The notes under the pieces were generated by a model, which searched no databases, had not been told where the DNA came from, and was given only the letters and a program-made list of their open reading frames with translations. A program made the translations under genes and the position numbers. A stretch of 43,496 nucleotides of DNA from an uncultured Pelagibacteraceae bacterium (GTDB taxonomy: Bacteria > Pseudomonadota > Alphaproteobacteria > Pelagibacterales > Pelagibacteraceae): positions 105,077-148,572 of the forward strand of contig CACBMY010000001.1 of the NCBI GenBank assembly GCA_902540545.1, written 5' to 3'. Of the stretch, positions 18,321-29,032 are shown one piece after another (the first letter of the stretch is position 1; every line of letters begins with the position of its first letter).

Positions 18321-20393
18321 TTATATTGCAGCTTGTTTAATTGATAGCTTAACCTTTCCTCTATCAAAGCCAATTACTTTAACTTTAACTTCGTCACCCT
18401 CTTTTACAACATCAGTTACTTTTCCGACTCTTTTATCTGCGAGCTCTGATATATGTACAAGACCGTCCTGTTTTCCAAGGAAATTCACAAATGCACCAAA
18501 CTCCATAATTTTCATAACTTTTCCATTATAAATTTTATTAAGTTCAGCCTTGGCGGTTAAATCTTTTATCATTTGCATTGCTTTATTCCTAGATTCTTCA
18601 TCTGGAGCAGCTACTGTGACTTCACCTTCGTCATTGATATCGACTTTTGCACCTGACACTTCAACTATTTCTCTTATAGTTGCACCACCTTTTCCAATGA
18701 CTGTAGCAATATCTTTCTTATCTACAGTGATTTTTTCCATTTTAGGTGTATGTTTTCCGACATCTTCTCGCGATTTTGATAGAGCTTTGTTCATTTCGCT
18801 TAAGATATGAATTCTTCCATCTTTTGCCTGTTTTAGAGCTTGCTCCATAATTTCAAATGTTATTCCTGTAATTTTAATATCCATTTGAAGAGATGTTATT
18901 CCATCTTTAGTTCCAGCAACTTTGAAGTCCATATCACCTAGGTGATCTTCATCTCCTAGAATATCTGAAAGAACGCTAAATTCTTCTCCTTCTTTAATTA
19001 ATCCCATTGCAATACCAGCAACTGGCTCTTTAATAGGTACACCTGCATCCATCAATGCCAAAGACGATCCACAAACAGTTGCCATTGATGAAGAACCATT
19101 TGACTCGGTTATCTCTGATACAATTCTAAAAGTATATGGAAAACTTTCCTTTGAAGGTAAAGAAGAATTTATTGCTCTCCAAGCTAATTTCCCATGACCA
19201 ATTTCTCTTCTTCCAGTTCCTATTCTTCCAGTCTCTCCAACAGAAAAAGGTGGAAAATTATAATGAAGCATAAATCTTTCTTTTTGTAATCCTTCAAGAC
19301 TTTCTATTTTCTGCTCATCATCTGATGTACCAAGTGTAGTTGTAACTATTGCTTGAGTTTCTCCTCGTGTAAACAAAGCAGAGCCGTGTACTCTTGGAAG
19401 AATTCCAACTTCACACATAATTGGTCTAACATCTGCAAGACCTCTACCATCAATTCTATTTTTATTTTTTAAGATATCTGTTCTTACAATCCTTTTTTCT
19501 AAATTTTTAAGTTCTGAATTTACATCAAGATCTGTATATTTTTCATCTTCTTCATATAACTTTTTTGCTTTATCAGTTATCTCGGAAATTAAATTTGATC
19601 TTTCCTGTTTATCTTTTATTGAAAAAGCTTTTTTAAGCTCTTCTGTAAATTCGCTTTCTAATTTATTTTTTACTTCTGAAAGATCTTTTTTCTCGACTAC
19701 CCAGTCAGGTTTTTTACAATCTTTAGCTAGTTCCTCTATCATCTCAATTATAGGAACAAACCCTTTGTGACCAAACTTAACAGCATTTAACATTTCCTCT
19801 TCGGTTAAACCACTTGCCTCTGACTCAACCATTAAAACTGCATCTTTTGTTCCTGCTACTACAAGGTCAAGTTTTGAATCTTTAAGTTCCGCCTTAGTAG
19901 GATTAAGAACATATTCTCCTTTGATAAAACCAACTCTAGAAGCTCCGACAGGGCCCAGAAATGGCATTCCTGAAATTGCCAAAGCTGCTGATGAAGCAAT
20001 TATTGATAAAATATCTGCTTCGTTTTCTTTGTCATAAGATATCACAGTTGGTAATACCTGGACTTCGTTTTTAAATTCATCTGGAAAAAGTGGTCTGATC
20101 GGTCTATCAATCAATCTTGAAATTAACGTTTCACTATCTGTTGGTCTTGCTTCTCTCTTAAAATATCCACCCGGAATTTTACCTGCTGCGTAATATTTTT
20201 CTTGATAATTTACTGATAAAGGAAAGTAATCTATATCTGGATTAACTTTTTTAGCTCCAACTGCTGTTGCTAAAACAACTGTTTCCCCACATTGAGCGAT
20301 AATTGCGCCATCTGCTTGTCTAGCTATTTTACCTGTTTCTAAACTTATCTTTTTCCCTGCGACTTCTATTTCTTTCTTTACAACTTTAAACAT
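18321..20393 (-). CDS. pnp: Polynucleotide phosphorylase
   Basis: [46 protein letters not shown] domain, C-terminal S1 domain. Confidence 0.98.
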   Translation of the reverse strand: MFKVVKKEIEVAGKKISLETGKIARQADGAIIAQCGETVVLATAVGAKKVNPDIDYFPLSVNYQEKYYAAGKIPGGYFKREARPTDSETLISRLIDRPIRPLFPDEFKNEVQVLPTVISYDKENEADILSIIASSAALAISGMPFLGPVGASRVGFIKGEYVLNPTKAELKDSKLDLVVAGTKDAVLMVESEASGLTEEEMLNAVKFGHKGFVPIIEMIEELAKDCKKPDWVVEKKDLSEVKNKLESEFTEELKKAFSIKDKQERSNLISEITDKAKKLYEEDEKYTDLDVNSELKNLEKRIVRTDILKNKNRIDGRGLADVRPIMCEVGILPRVHGSALFTRGETQAIVTTTLGTSDDEQKIESLEGLQKERFMLHYNFPPFSVGETGRIGTGRREIGHGKLAWRAINSSLPSKESFPYTFRIVSEITESNGSSSMATVCGSSLALMDAGVPIKEPVAGIAMGLIKEGEEFSVLSDILGDEDHLGDMDFKVAGTKDGITSLQMDIKITGITFEIMEQALKQAKDGRIHILSEMNKALSKSREDVGKHTPKMEKITVDKKDIATVIGKGGATIREIVEVSGAKVDINDEGEVTVAAPDEESRNKAMQMIKDLTAKAELNKIYNGKVMKIMEFGAFVNFLGKQDGLVHISELADKRVGKVTDVVKEGDEVKVKVIGFDRGKVKLSIKQAAI

Positions 20394-20642
20394 TTACTTC
20401 CTTAAATTTAATTTTGATATTACTTCTTTATAAGACTCCACTTTATTTTTCTTAAGATAGTCTAATAATTTTTTTCTTCTATTTACTGCTCTTAAAAGAC
20501 CAACAGATGAATGTTTATCTTTTTTGAACTGTTTAATATGTTTAGACAAGTTCTCAATTTTATCTGTTAGTTGAGCAACTTGAACTTCTGAAGAACCTGT
20601 ATCCTTATCATGGATTGCCAGTTCTTTTGCTTTATTTGCCAT
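20394..20642 (-). CDS. rpsO: 30S ribosomal protein S15
   Basis: HDKDTGSSEVQVAQLTDKIENLSKHIKQFKKDKHSSVGLLRAVNRRKKLLDYLKK. Confidence 0.97.
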   Translation of the reverse strand: MANKAKELAIHDKDTGSSEVQVAQLTDKIENLSKHIKQFKKDKHSSVGLLRAVNRRKKLLDYLKKNKVESYKEVISKLNLRK

Positions 20643-20652
20643 TTTCTATTCC

Positions 20653-21018
20653 TTATTTATTTGTTTGTTTTATTAAATTTTCAATTTTTTCTGCGTAATC
20701 AAAAGAATCGTCTTTTACAAAAAATAGTTTTGGTAAAAATTTCATTACTATCTTTTTTGATAAGACTTTTCTTATTAAAAATGAAAATTCTTTTAATTTA
20801 GCAACGACTTCTTCAGCGTCTTTTCCGCCTAAAGGCATTACAAAAATTTTTGCTGTTTTTAAATCTGGAGACATTCTAACTTCGGTCACTGTTATCTCTT
20901 TTGTAGATAAATTTGGCAGTTTTGCTTCATCTCTAATAAACAACATTCCTAACGCTTGTTTAATCATTTCACCAACTCTTAGTTGTCTTTGAGTAACTGG
21001 TTTTCCTAGATTAGTCAT
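20653..21018 (-). CDS. rbfA: Ribosome-binding factor A
   Basis: RQLRVGEMIKQALGMLFI, ITVTEVRMSPDLKTAKIFVMPLG; position between infB and rpsO. Confidence 0.93.
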   Translation of the reverse strand: MTNLGKPVTQRQLRVGEMIKQALGMLFIRDEAKLPNLSTKEITVTEVRMSPDLKTAKIFVMPLGGKDAEEVVAKLKEFSFLIRKVLSKKIVMKFLPKLFFVKDDSFDYAEKIENLIKQTNK

Positions 21019-21021
21019 TAA

Positions 21022-23241
21022 TTATATTGTTCTCTCTGTAACAGTTGAGTTGTAAACCTCAATTACGTCATTTTTCTGAAAATCGACAAAATCCTTAAGT
21101 GTTATTCCGCACTCTAAACCAGCAGACACCTGTTTAGTTTGATTTTTTTCTCTAAATATTGAGCCAATTTTTCCATTGAAAATTATAGCTCCATCTCTAA
21201 TTACCCTAGCACTAGAGTCTTGAGTAATTTCTCCATCTGTTACTTTGGAACCTGCAACTTTGCCTACTTTTGAAACTTTAAATATTTCCAATATCTCTGC
21301 TGTTCCAATTATTTTTTCGTCTACTTCTGGAGTTAATAGACCGGACATTTTACTTTTTATGAAATCTAAAACTTCATAAATAATATTAAAGCTGGATATA
21401 GAAATTTTTTCTTGTTCAGCTCTTTTTTTTGCTTCTTTGCTAGGTTTTACATTGAAGGCGATTATTACAGCATTAGATGCCTTTGCTAATGTAACATCAG
21501 TTTCTGTAACCATTCCAATATCAGATAAGAGTATTTTTGGCTTAACCTCATCGTGTTTAATTTGATTTACCGCATTTTTTATTGCCTCAGTAGAACCATG
21601 AACATCTGATTTTATTATAATATTTAGTTCTTCAGATGATATATCCTTAAATGCTGAGTCTTGTGTAACAAATGAGAGTGGGTTTTTACTATCCTTTGAT
21701 TCCTGAATTCTTCCTTCACACAGGGATTTTGCCTCTTTTTCACTTTTCAATACAATAAAATCATCTCCCGATTTCGCAGCTCCATTAATACCTAATATTT
21801 CAATTGGTGTTGCGGGTTCTGCTTTTTCAATTTGTTTTCCTTGATCATTTATTATAGCTCTGACTTTGCCCCACTTCAAACCACTAACAAAGTAATCTCC
21901 CTTTTTTAAAGTGCCAGCTGTGATAATTACATTTGCAATTGGACCTCTTCCAATATCGATTTTGGACTCCAACACAATTCCCTTAGCATCTGTTTCAAAA
22001 TCAGTTTTTAAGTCTAATATTTCTGCTTGCAAAATGACACTATCAACTAATTTATCTAAGTTTTGTTTTGTTTTAGTTGATATTTCTACCATCAATGTAT
22101 CACCTGATAAATCTTCTGCTATAAGTTCATATTCTAAAAGTTGATTTTTAATTTTTTGGGGGTCAGCATCAGGTAGATCACACTTATTGATTGCTACAAC
22201 AATTGGTACCTTTGCTGCTTTTGCATGTTTGATTGATTCGATTGTTTGTGGTTTCACTCCATCATCAGCAGCTACCACTAAGATTACTATATCGGTTAAT
22301 TTTGAACCTCTTGCTCTCATTTCGGTGAATGCTGCATGACCAGGAGTATCGATAAAAGTAATTTTATTTTTTTCATGTATAATCTGATATGCACCAATGT
22401 GTTGTGTAATTCCTCCAAACTCACCTGAGACAACATTTGCTTTTCTTAAAACATCTAAAACAGATGTCTTACCATGATCCACATGGCCCATAACTGTAAC
22501 AATAGGAGCTCTGCTCTTAAGATTTTTTGCTTTTATTTCTTTAATTTTGTCTAAAATTTCCTCAGCTTTTTCCTCTTTAACAGGATTGTGACCAAATTCC
22601 TTAACTAAATATTCCGCTGTATCAGAATCAATTGTATGATTAATAGTAACTGTTACTCCCATCCCCATTAAATGTTTGATTATACTACTTGATTGCTCAG
22701 CCATTCTATTTGCCAATTCCCTGATTGTAATTACTTCCGGAATATTTATATCTCTCTTAATTGGCTTAAAATTTTCTTTACTCTCCTCTTTGTTTAATAA
22801 CCTATTCTCTTTTTGCTTTGCTCTTTTTAAAGAAGCTAAACTTCTTGACCTGGTTCCAATATCATCTCCGCTTAATGCTCTAGAAACTGTAAGTTTTAAT
22901 TCTCTTCTTGTGCTACCTGATTTATTTGACTTATTATCCTTTTGAACATTTTCACCTTTTAATCTCCTAGTTGCTCTTTGTTCTGCAAGTTTTCTTTTTT
23001 CAAAATCACTTGTAATTGGAGAAGGTGGTTTTGAAAAATGAGCTTTTTTTGGTGCGAAAGTATTTTGGAATTTATTTTCAACTGATTTGTTTCCTCTTGA
23101 AAAATTTGATTTATTTCCAAATCTAGGAGACCTTTTCTCTATTACAACTGTATTCTTTGAATGAGATTTTGCTTGCTCGATACTATTAATCGTTTTTTTG
23201 GATGCTCCAGAAATTGATAACTTTAATTTTTTCTTTTCCAT
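21022..23241 (-). CDS. infB: Translation initiation factor IF-2
   Basis: RAPIVTVMGHVDHGKTSVLDVLR, GGITQHIGAYQI, FIDTPGHAAFTEMRARG, NKCDLP. Confidence 0.98.
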   Translation of the reverse strand: MEKKKLKLSISGASKKTINSIEQAKSHSKNTVVIEKRSPRFGNKSNFSRGNKSVENKFQNTFAPKKAHFSKPPSPITSDFEKRKLAEQRATRRLKGENVQKDNKSNKSGSTRRELKLTVSRALSGDDIGTRSRSLASLKRAKQKENRLLNKEESKENFKPIKRDINIPEVITIRELANRMAEQSSSIIKHLMGMGVTVTINHTIDSDTAEYLVKEFGHNPVKEEKAEEILDKIKEIKAKNLKSRAPIVTVMGHVDHGKTSVLDVLRKANVVSGEFGGITQHIGAYQIIHEKNKITFIDTPGHAAFTEMRARGSKLTDIVILVVAADDGVKPQTIESIKHAKAAKVPIVVAINKCDLPDADPQKIKNQLLEYELIAEDLSGDTLMVEISTKTKQNLDKLVDSVILQAEILDLKTDFETDAKGIVLESKIDIGRGPIANVIITAGTLKKGDYFVSGLKWGKVRAIINDQGKQIEKAEPATPIEILGINGAAKSGDDFIVLKSEKEAKSLCEGRIQESKDSKNPLSFVTQDSAFKDISSEELNIIIKSDVHGSTEAIKNAVNQIKHDEVKPKILLSDIGMVTETDVTLAKASNAVIIAFNVKPSKEAKKRAEQEKISISSFNIIYEVLDFIKSKMSGLLTPEVDEKIIGTAEILEIFKVSKVGKVAGSKVTDGEITQDSSARVIRDGAIIFNGKIGSIFREKNQTKQVSAGLECGITLKDFVDFQKNDVIEVYNSTVTERTI

Positions 23242-23251
23242 TTTTCATCTC

Positions 23252-24805
23252 TCAATCTTGATATACTACATCTCTTGCAGACATAATTAAATCGTCTGCT
23301 TCTTTTTTTGAAAGCGCAAAATCCTCCAAATAACCTTTAATTCTTACTCTTTCACCTTTGATAATATCGTAACCACCAGTCAACTCATCAGATGCTAAAT
23401 CTGCAAAATCATTTAATGTTAATATTTTTTGTTCACCAAGTGTAAGTAGCATTCCTGGCGTTAAACCTTTGTGATTTATTAGATCATTTTCTAAACCTAA
23501 ATCTTTAATTCTATTTGCTATTTCTTCTTGGTCTTTTTGGTAAAATTCTTTAGCTCTTTCAATTAGCTCTTTTGCAGTATCTTCTTCTATTCCCTCAATT
23601 TTAATTAAGGCATCAGGATTGCTATCTTTAATGTCATCAATTGACGAAAATCCCTCGGCAACAAGTAACTGTCCTAATGTTTCATCCAATTCTAAATTTT
23701 TTACAAAATTGTCTGTTTTCTCCTTGAATTCTATTTGTCTTCTCTCTGAGTCCTCTTGATCAGTCATAATGTTAATTTCATAGTTCATTAATTTAGTGGC
23801 TAATCTTACATTTTGACCTCTCCTTCCGATTGCTTTACTTAAATTTTCCTCTGTTAAAATTACATCGAGTTTTCTTCCTTCTTCATCTACATTAACTCTT
23901 TGTACTTCTGCAGGTGATAGAGCATTTGCTACTATAACTGCAGGGTCTTCTGACCAATTGACTATATCAATTTTTTCACCTTGAAGTTCATTTACTACTG
24001 CTTGAACTCGACTTCCCCTCATACCTACGCATGCACCTACTGGATCTAAGGATGTATCAATTGCTTTTACACATATTTTAGCCCTACTGCCTGGATCCCT
24101 TGATGATGATTTAATCTCAATAAGGCCATCGTAAATTTCTGGAACTTCTTGAATAAAAAGTTTTTCCATAAACTTAGGGTGTGCTCGTGAAAGAAATATT
24201 TGTTGACCTCTCGGCTCTCTTCTTACATCCAAGCAATATGCTTTTACCCTATCTCCTGCCTTTATATTTTCTCTAGGTATCATCTCATTTTTTTGAATTA
24301 TTGCTTCAGTTCTTCCTAGATCAACAATTACATTTCCAAACTCTAATCGTTTAACAATACCACTTAAAATTGTGTCAATTTTATCTTTAAAATCGTTGTA
24401 TTGTCTTTCTCTCTCTGCTTCCCTAACATTAGAACTAATTACCTGTTTTGCAGTTTGTGCTGCAATTCTACCAAAATCAAATGATGGCAATGGTTGAAAT
24501 ACTTCATCACCTATTTGTTTTCCTTGATTACTTTCGTTAAGCTTAATTGCATCATCCAAGGTTATTTCTAAATTAGAGTTTTCTGTCTTTTCTACGATTA
24601 CTAATTTTCTATATATCCCAATGTTTCCATTCTCCCTATCGATCTCAACTTTAATTTCATTTTCGGATCCAAATTTAAACTTAGCTGCTTTTGCAATACC
24701 ATTTTCCATCGATCCAATAATTAACTCTTTATCGATAGATTTTTCTAAAGCTACTGCTTCTGCTATTCTTATCAATTCTAATTTATCGGCTCTTCTATTT
24801 AACAT
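23252..24805 (-). CDS. nusA: Transcription termination/antitermination protein NusA
   Basis: S1/KH domains: DPVGACVGMRGSRVQAVVNELQGEKIDIV, LSKAIGRRGQNVRLATKL; start set at MLNRRADKLELIRIAEAVA (ATG 24805). Confidence 0.96.
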   Translation of the reverse strand: MLNRRADKLELIRIAEAVALEKSIDKELIIGSMENGIAKAAKFKFGSENEIKVEIDRENGNIGIYRKLVIVEKTENSNLEITLDDAIKLNESNQGKQIGDEVFQPLPSFDFGRIAAQTAKQVISSNVREAERERQYNDFKDKIDTILSGIVKRLEFGNVIVDLGRTEAIIQKNEMIPRENIKAGDRVKAYCLDVRREPRGQQIFLSRAHPKFMEKLFIQEVPEIYDGLIEIKSSSRDPGSRAKICVKAIDTSLDPVGACVGMRGSRVQAVVNELQGEKIDIVNWSEDPAVIVANALSPAEVQRVNVDEEGRKLDVILTEENLSKAIGRRGQNVRLATKLMNYEINIMTDQEDSERRQIEFKEKTDNFVKNLELDETLGQLLVAEGFSSIDDIKDSNPDALIKIEGIEEDTAKELIERAKEFYQKDQEEIANRIKDLGLENDLINHKGLTPGMLLTLGEQKILTLNDFADLASDELTGGYDIIKGERVRIKGYLEDFALSKKEADDLIMSARDVVYQD

Positions 24806-24817
24806 TTCAATCGCAAT

Positions 24818-24844
24818 AAAAAAAAATGGGCCGAAGCCCATTTT
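24818..24844 (-). terminator. Intrinsic-terminator-like hairpin (metK 3' end / nusA leader)
   Basis: Minus strand AAAATGGGC-TTCG-GCCCATTTT followed by further T's (9 T total): 9-bp stem, UUCG loop, U tract; 12 bp upstream of nusA ATG. Confidence 0.8.
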
Positions 24845-24866
24845 GAAATTTTATTAATTTGAGTGG

Positions 24867-24894
24867 AATATATTTATTTTTTCTTAATATTCAA
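24867..24894 (-). promoter_or_regulatory. Candidate nusA-operon promoter upstream of the hairpin
   Basis: Minus strand TTGAAT (24894-24889), 16-bp spacer, TATATT (24872-24867), immediately after the metK stop. Confidence 0.4.
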
Positions 24895-24900
24895 CTTTAT

Positions 24901-26064
24901 TTACTTACTAAATACCTCTGATTTATTGGTCTTTTCCCACGAAAATGAACCTTTATCATCTGGGACTCTACCAAAGTGTCCGTAGGCTGCTGTTTTTTCG
25001 TAGATAGGCTTATTAAGACCAAGCATTTCTCTGATGCCTCTAGGGCTTAAATCAAAATTTTCATGAATAAGCTTCTCAACATGCTTATTTTTTTCATAAT
25101 CATTATCGAACAAATCAACATATATAGATAAAGGTTTTGATACCCCAATTGCATAAGCAAGTTGGATCAAACATTTATCTGCTATTTTTGATGCAACAAT
25201 ATTTTTTGCTAAATATCTTGACGCATAAGCAGCGGATCTATCAACTTTAGTTGGATCTTTACCTGAAAATGCTCCACCTCCATGCGGAGCAGCCCCACCG
25301 TAGGTATCAACAATTATTTTTCTACCAGTTAAACCGCTATCACCATCTGGACCTCCAATTACAAAATTTCCAGTCGGATTTACATAAATTTCATTTTCAT
25401 CTAATGAACTTAACAATTCCTTTGGTATTGATCTTTCAATGTAAGGTTTAACTAAATCTCTTACCTGAGATTGATTTACATCAGGTGAATGTTGTGTTGA
25501 TATAACTACTGATTTCACAGATGAGGGCTTTCCATCTTTATATTCTATTGTTATTTGGCTTTTTGAGTCTGGTTCTATGTTTTTTAATTTTCCAGATTTT
25601 CTATCTTCTGCCATAAGTCTCAATATTTTATGAGAATAATGTATTGGTGCTGGCATAAGAACATCGGTTTCATTACAAGCATAACCAAACATAATACCTT
25701 GGTCACCTGCGCCTTCATCTTTATTCCCAGAAGAGTCTACACCCATGGCAATATCAGCAGATTGAGCATGTAAATGGCTTTCAACTGAAGTTGCCTCTTT
25801 CCAGGTAAATCCTGCTTGATCATAACCGATATCTTTAATGCAATTTCTAACCTTTTGAATTAAATCCTCTTTTTTAATTTCTGGACCTCTTACTTCACCA
25901 GCTAAGACAACTTTGTTAGTTGTTGTCAAGGTTTCACAAGCAACTCTTGATTGAGGTTCAGCTGCTAAATATGTATCCACAACCATATCAGAAATTCTAT
26001 CACAAACCTTATCTGGATGGCCTTCGGACACTGACTCGCTAGTAAATAAGTAATCTTTTTTCAT
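24901..26064 (-). CDS. metK: S-adenosylmethionine synthetase
   Basis: [63 protein letters not shown]. Confidence 0.98.
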   Translation of the reverse strand: MKKDYLFTSESVSEGHPDKVCDRISDMVVDTYLAAEPQSRVACETLTTTNKVVLAGEVRGPEIKKEDLIQKVRNCIKDIGYDQAGFTWKEATSVESHLHAQSADIAMGVDSSGNKDEGAGDQGIMFGYACNETDVLMPAPIHYSHKILRLMAEDRKSGKLKNIEPDSKSQITIEYKDGKPSSVKSVVISTQHSPDVNQSQVRDLVKPYIERSIPKELLSSLDENEIYVNPTGNFVIGGPDGDSGLTGRKIIVDTYGGAAPHGGGAFSGKDPTKVDRSAAYASRYLAKNIVASKIADKCLIQLAYAIGVSKPLSIYVDLFDNDYEKNKHVEKLIHENFDLSPRGIREMLGLNKPIYEKTAAYGHFGRVPDDKGSFSWEKTNKSEVFSK

Positions 26065-27581
26065 TTATTCTCCCTAATTTTTAAAATCAAAAAGAAGTTA
26101 GTATAAATTAGAACAAAATAAAAGAAGATCTTATTACCATGTTTAGCAAAATAAGTTTTATCAACACGTTTAATTTCATTAACATCAAAATATCCTTTTT
26201 TAGTTATTTGTTTAATAATTTGACCTTTAGGATTAATGAAAGCAGATATCCCATTATTTGTTGACCTTATAACATTTTTACCTTCTTCAATTGATCTAAA
26301 TATTGAATGATTTAAATGTTGTTTGGGTCCTATTGATTTCCCAAACCAACCATCTTCAGAAATATTTAATATAAAATCATAATAATTTTTATTTGGATTA
26401 ATTTTTCCTGAATAGATAATTTCATAACAAATAAGTGGGATAAATTTTAATTGATTAATTTCCAAAATTTCTCTTTTATCATCAGCTGAAAATGATTGAT
26501 ATCCTTGAGTTATCTTTTTTAAACCTATTCTTTTAAGGAAATTTTCAAAAGGCAAAAATTCTCCAAATGGAACAAGTTTATTCTTATTGTATTTATATAA
26601 TAATTCAGTCTCGTTATTTAATACTATTAGAGAATTATAAATTTTATTATGGTTGACACTATTAATACCCAATATTACCTTATGATTGATATTATAATTT
26701 TCTTTGAAGATATCTTTAAAAAATTTTAGATCTTTAAAATATATACTTGTAATAATTCCCTCTGGGTAAATGAATATTGTTTTTTTTAGGTTATATGGGT
26801 CGCTTAAACTAATTAATTCATTAATATTTTTTTTTGCGTCTTGGTTTGATAAGAATCTTTCGATAGGTATGTTTGGAGAGATAACTCGAATAATGGAACC
26901 TAAGTTATCATGTTTTTTTCTTTCAAAATTTTTAATAATAAATTTTCCATATAAGAAATTGATTATTACTAAAATTAAACTAAGACTAAAAATTAAAAAC
27001 TTAGCTAAGGCTCTATATTTAAAAAAAAATATTACTGGCAATAAAAATATAGTTATTGATAATAAATTTAATGAATAAGTACCTACATAAGATAAAATTT
27101 GTAAAGAAGGTAAATTATTTGAAAGACTAAAAACTAATAAATTCCAAGGAAAACCACCAAAAATAAAACTTCTTATAAACTCAATTACACCAAAAAGAAT
27201 TGAGAAGATTAAAATTGATGAGATTTTATTTTTTAAATTAAAAAAATTGCATAGAAAAGTAACTAAACCATAAAATATTCCCAGAAATAAAGGAACTAAT
27301 ATTAATGCAAATGGAATAATAAATTTGAAGTTTACATCAAATGTCAAAGAATTTGTAATCCAATAAAGGTTAGAAATAAAATAACCAAATCCAAAGATCC
27401 AACCGACAAAAAATGAGATAGTTTTGTTATCTACATAATTAACTAATATGTAAAGTAATAACGGAAGTGTTAAAAAATTAATAAAAACTAAGTTATAAGG
27501 AGGTAAACTAAATGACGTGAGTATACCTAAAAGTAAGCATATTAGAATTAAGTAAGCTTTATTTTCTAGAATAGAGTTCAA
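26061..27581 (-). CDS. lnt: Apolipoprotein N-acyltransferase
   Basis: Polytopic N-terminus then CN-hydrolase domain: [50 protein letters not shown]. Confidence 0.93.
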   Translation of the reverse strand: MNSILENKAYLILICLLLGILTSFSLPPYNLVFINFLTLPLLLYILVNYVDNKTISFFVGWIFGFGYFISNLYWITNSLTFDVNFKFIIPFALILVPLFLGIFYGLVTFLCNFFNLKNKISSILIFSILFGVIEFIRSFIFGGFPWNLLVFSLSNNLPSLQILSYVGTYSLNLLSITIFLLPVIFFFKYRALAKFLIFSLSLILVIINFLYGKFIIKNFERKKHDNLGSIIRVISPNIPIERFLSNQDAKKNINELISLSDPYNLKKTIFIYPEGIITSIYFKDLKFFKDIFKENYNINHKVILGINSVNHNKIYNSLIVLNNETELLYKYNKNKLVPFGEFLPFENFLKRIGLKKITQGYQSFSADDKREILEINQLKFIPLICYEIIYSGKINPNKNYYDFILNISEDGWFGKSIGPKQHLNHSIFRSIEEGKNVIRSTNNGISAFINPKGQIIKQITKKGYFDVNEIKRVDKTYFAKHGNKIFFYFVLIYTNFFLILKIRENK

Positions 27582-28024
27582 TTTATTTTATTCAATTTTT
27601 TAAATATTAAATTTTCTTTTTTTTTCATTAAATAATAATCTTTATTTTTTTTATGGTCATGCCCTAAGAGATGTAAATAACCATGTATCCACATTTTATC
27701 CAATTCATGATCAAAACTAGATAATTTTGCTCTTCTATTAATTATTTCAAAAGAAATTGCTATATCGCCTAAATATAATTTATTTTTTAATTTAATTTTA
27801 AGAGGAAAAGAAAGTACATCTGTTGAAACATTTTTATTTCTAAACTTTGAATTTAAGTCTTTCATTTTTTTATTATTAGTAAGCATCACAGTGAATTCTT
27901 GGTTTTTATTTTTGAAGGAGTTAAATCTAGATAATTTGTTTAATTTCTTTTTGAAGTATAGCTCTGGTTTTTTTAATTTTTTTTCCCAAATTTTTTTATC
28001 TAAAACTATGATGGCTTTAATCAT
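27578..28024 (-). CDS. ybeY: Endoribonuclease YbeY
   Basis: NKNVSTDVLSFPL, LGDIAIS, MWIHGYLHLLGHDHKKN metal-binding motif. Confidence 0.96.
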   Translation of the reverse strand: MIKAIIVLDKKIWEKKLKKPELYFKKKLNKLSRFNSFKNKNQEFTVMLTNNKKMKDLNSKFRNKNVSTDVLSFPLKIKLKNKLYLGDIAISFEIINRRAKLSSFDHELDKMWIHGYLHLLGHDHKKNKDYYLMKKKENLIFKKLNKIN

Positions 28025-29031
28025 TAATCTGAATTTTTATCAGAATAAGCCTTGACTATTTTGGAAACTAGCGGGTGTCTTACAACATCCGTATGATCAA
28101 AATCTACCACAGAAATCTCATTTAAATGACCAAGTAATTTTTTTGATCTATTTAAACCTGACATTGTTTTATTTGGTAAGTCTATTTGGGAAGGATCACC
28201 GTTAATAACTATTTTGGAATTTTCACCAATTCTTGTTAAGAACATTTTTATTTGAGTATCGGTGGCATTTTGTGCTTCATCAAGAATTGCAAAAGAATTT
28301 TTTAAAGTTCTTCCCCTCATAAAAGCAAGTGGTGCAATTTCAATATCTCCAACTTCTATTTTTTTTTGAATTTTTTCAAAATCTAATAAGTCATACAATG
28401 AATCGTAAAGAGGTCTTAAATAAGGATCAACTTTTTCTCTCATATCTCCTGGTAAAAAACCCAATCTCTCTCCTGCTTCCACTGCTGGTCTAGATAAAAT
28501 GATACGCTCTATTTTTTTTTCAAGTAACATCGTTAAGGCAACAGCGACAGCTAGAAAAGTTTTACCAGTTCCAGCTGGTCCTGCAGAAATAACAATATCT
28601 GACTCTTTTAAAGCTCTTATGTAATTTTTTTGTTTCTCTGATCTTGGTATTACAGATTTTTTTGGAGTTTTTATTATGTATTCTACATTTCCACTTTTAT
28701 TTGTAACTTTCTCGTCAATCATAAATTTGTTCACAGATGACTCTATATCCTTTTTTTCTAATGTTCCATTATTTAAAAATTGATCTACAAGAAATTGAAT
28801 TGCATTCTTTATTAATTCATTTTTTTCAGGAGTATTTTTTAATAAAATCGAGTTTCCTCTTGAGTAAATGCTAGTTTTTGTAATTTTTTCTAGTTCTTTT
28901 AGATTATTATTAAATTCTCCCAAAACACCCAACAATAATTCATTACTTTGAAATACAATACTTATGGTATTATTTTCTGAATAGACAAATTTTAGATCAG
29001 AATTGATTTTTGGTTTTACAAAATTTTTCAA
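28024..29031 (-). CDS. PhoH-family ATPase (YbeZ type)
   Basis: IVISAGPAGTGKTFLAVAVALTMLLEKKIERIILSRPAVEAGERLGFLPGDMREKVDPYLRPLYDSL. Confidence 0.96.
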   Translation of the reverse strand: MKNFVKPKINSDLKFVYSENNTISIVFQSNELLLGVLGEFNNNLKELEKITKTSIYSRGNSILLKNTPEKNELIKNAIQFLVDQFLNNGTLEKKDIESSVNKFMIDEKVTNKSGNVEYIIKTPKKSVIPRSEKQKNYIRALKESDIVISAGPAGTGKTFLAVAVALTMLLEKKIERIILSRPAVEAGERLGFLPGDMREKVDPYLRPLYDSLYDLLDFEKIQKKIEVGDIEIAPLAFMRGRTLKNSFAILDEAQNATDTQIKMFLTRIGENSKIVINGDPSQIDLPNKTMSGLNRSKKLLGHLNEISVVDFDHTDVVRHPLVSKIVKAYSDKNSD

Positions 29032-29032
29032 G

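Noticed and set aside
26040-26070. SAM riboswitch in front of metK
   Set aside because: metK start overlaps the lnt stop, leaving no 5' UTR space; no riboswitch fold recognised.
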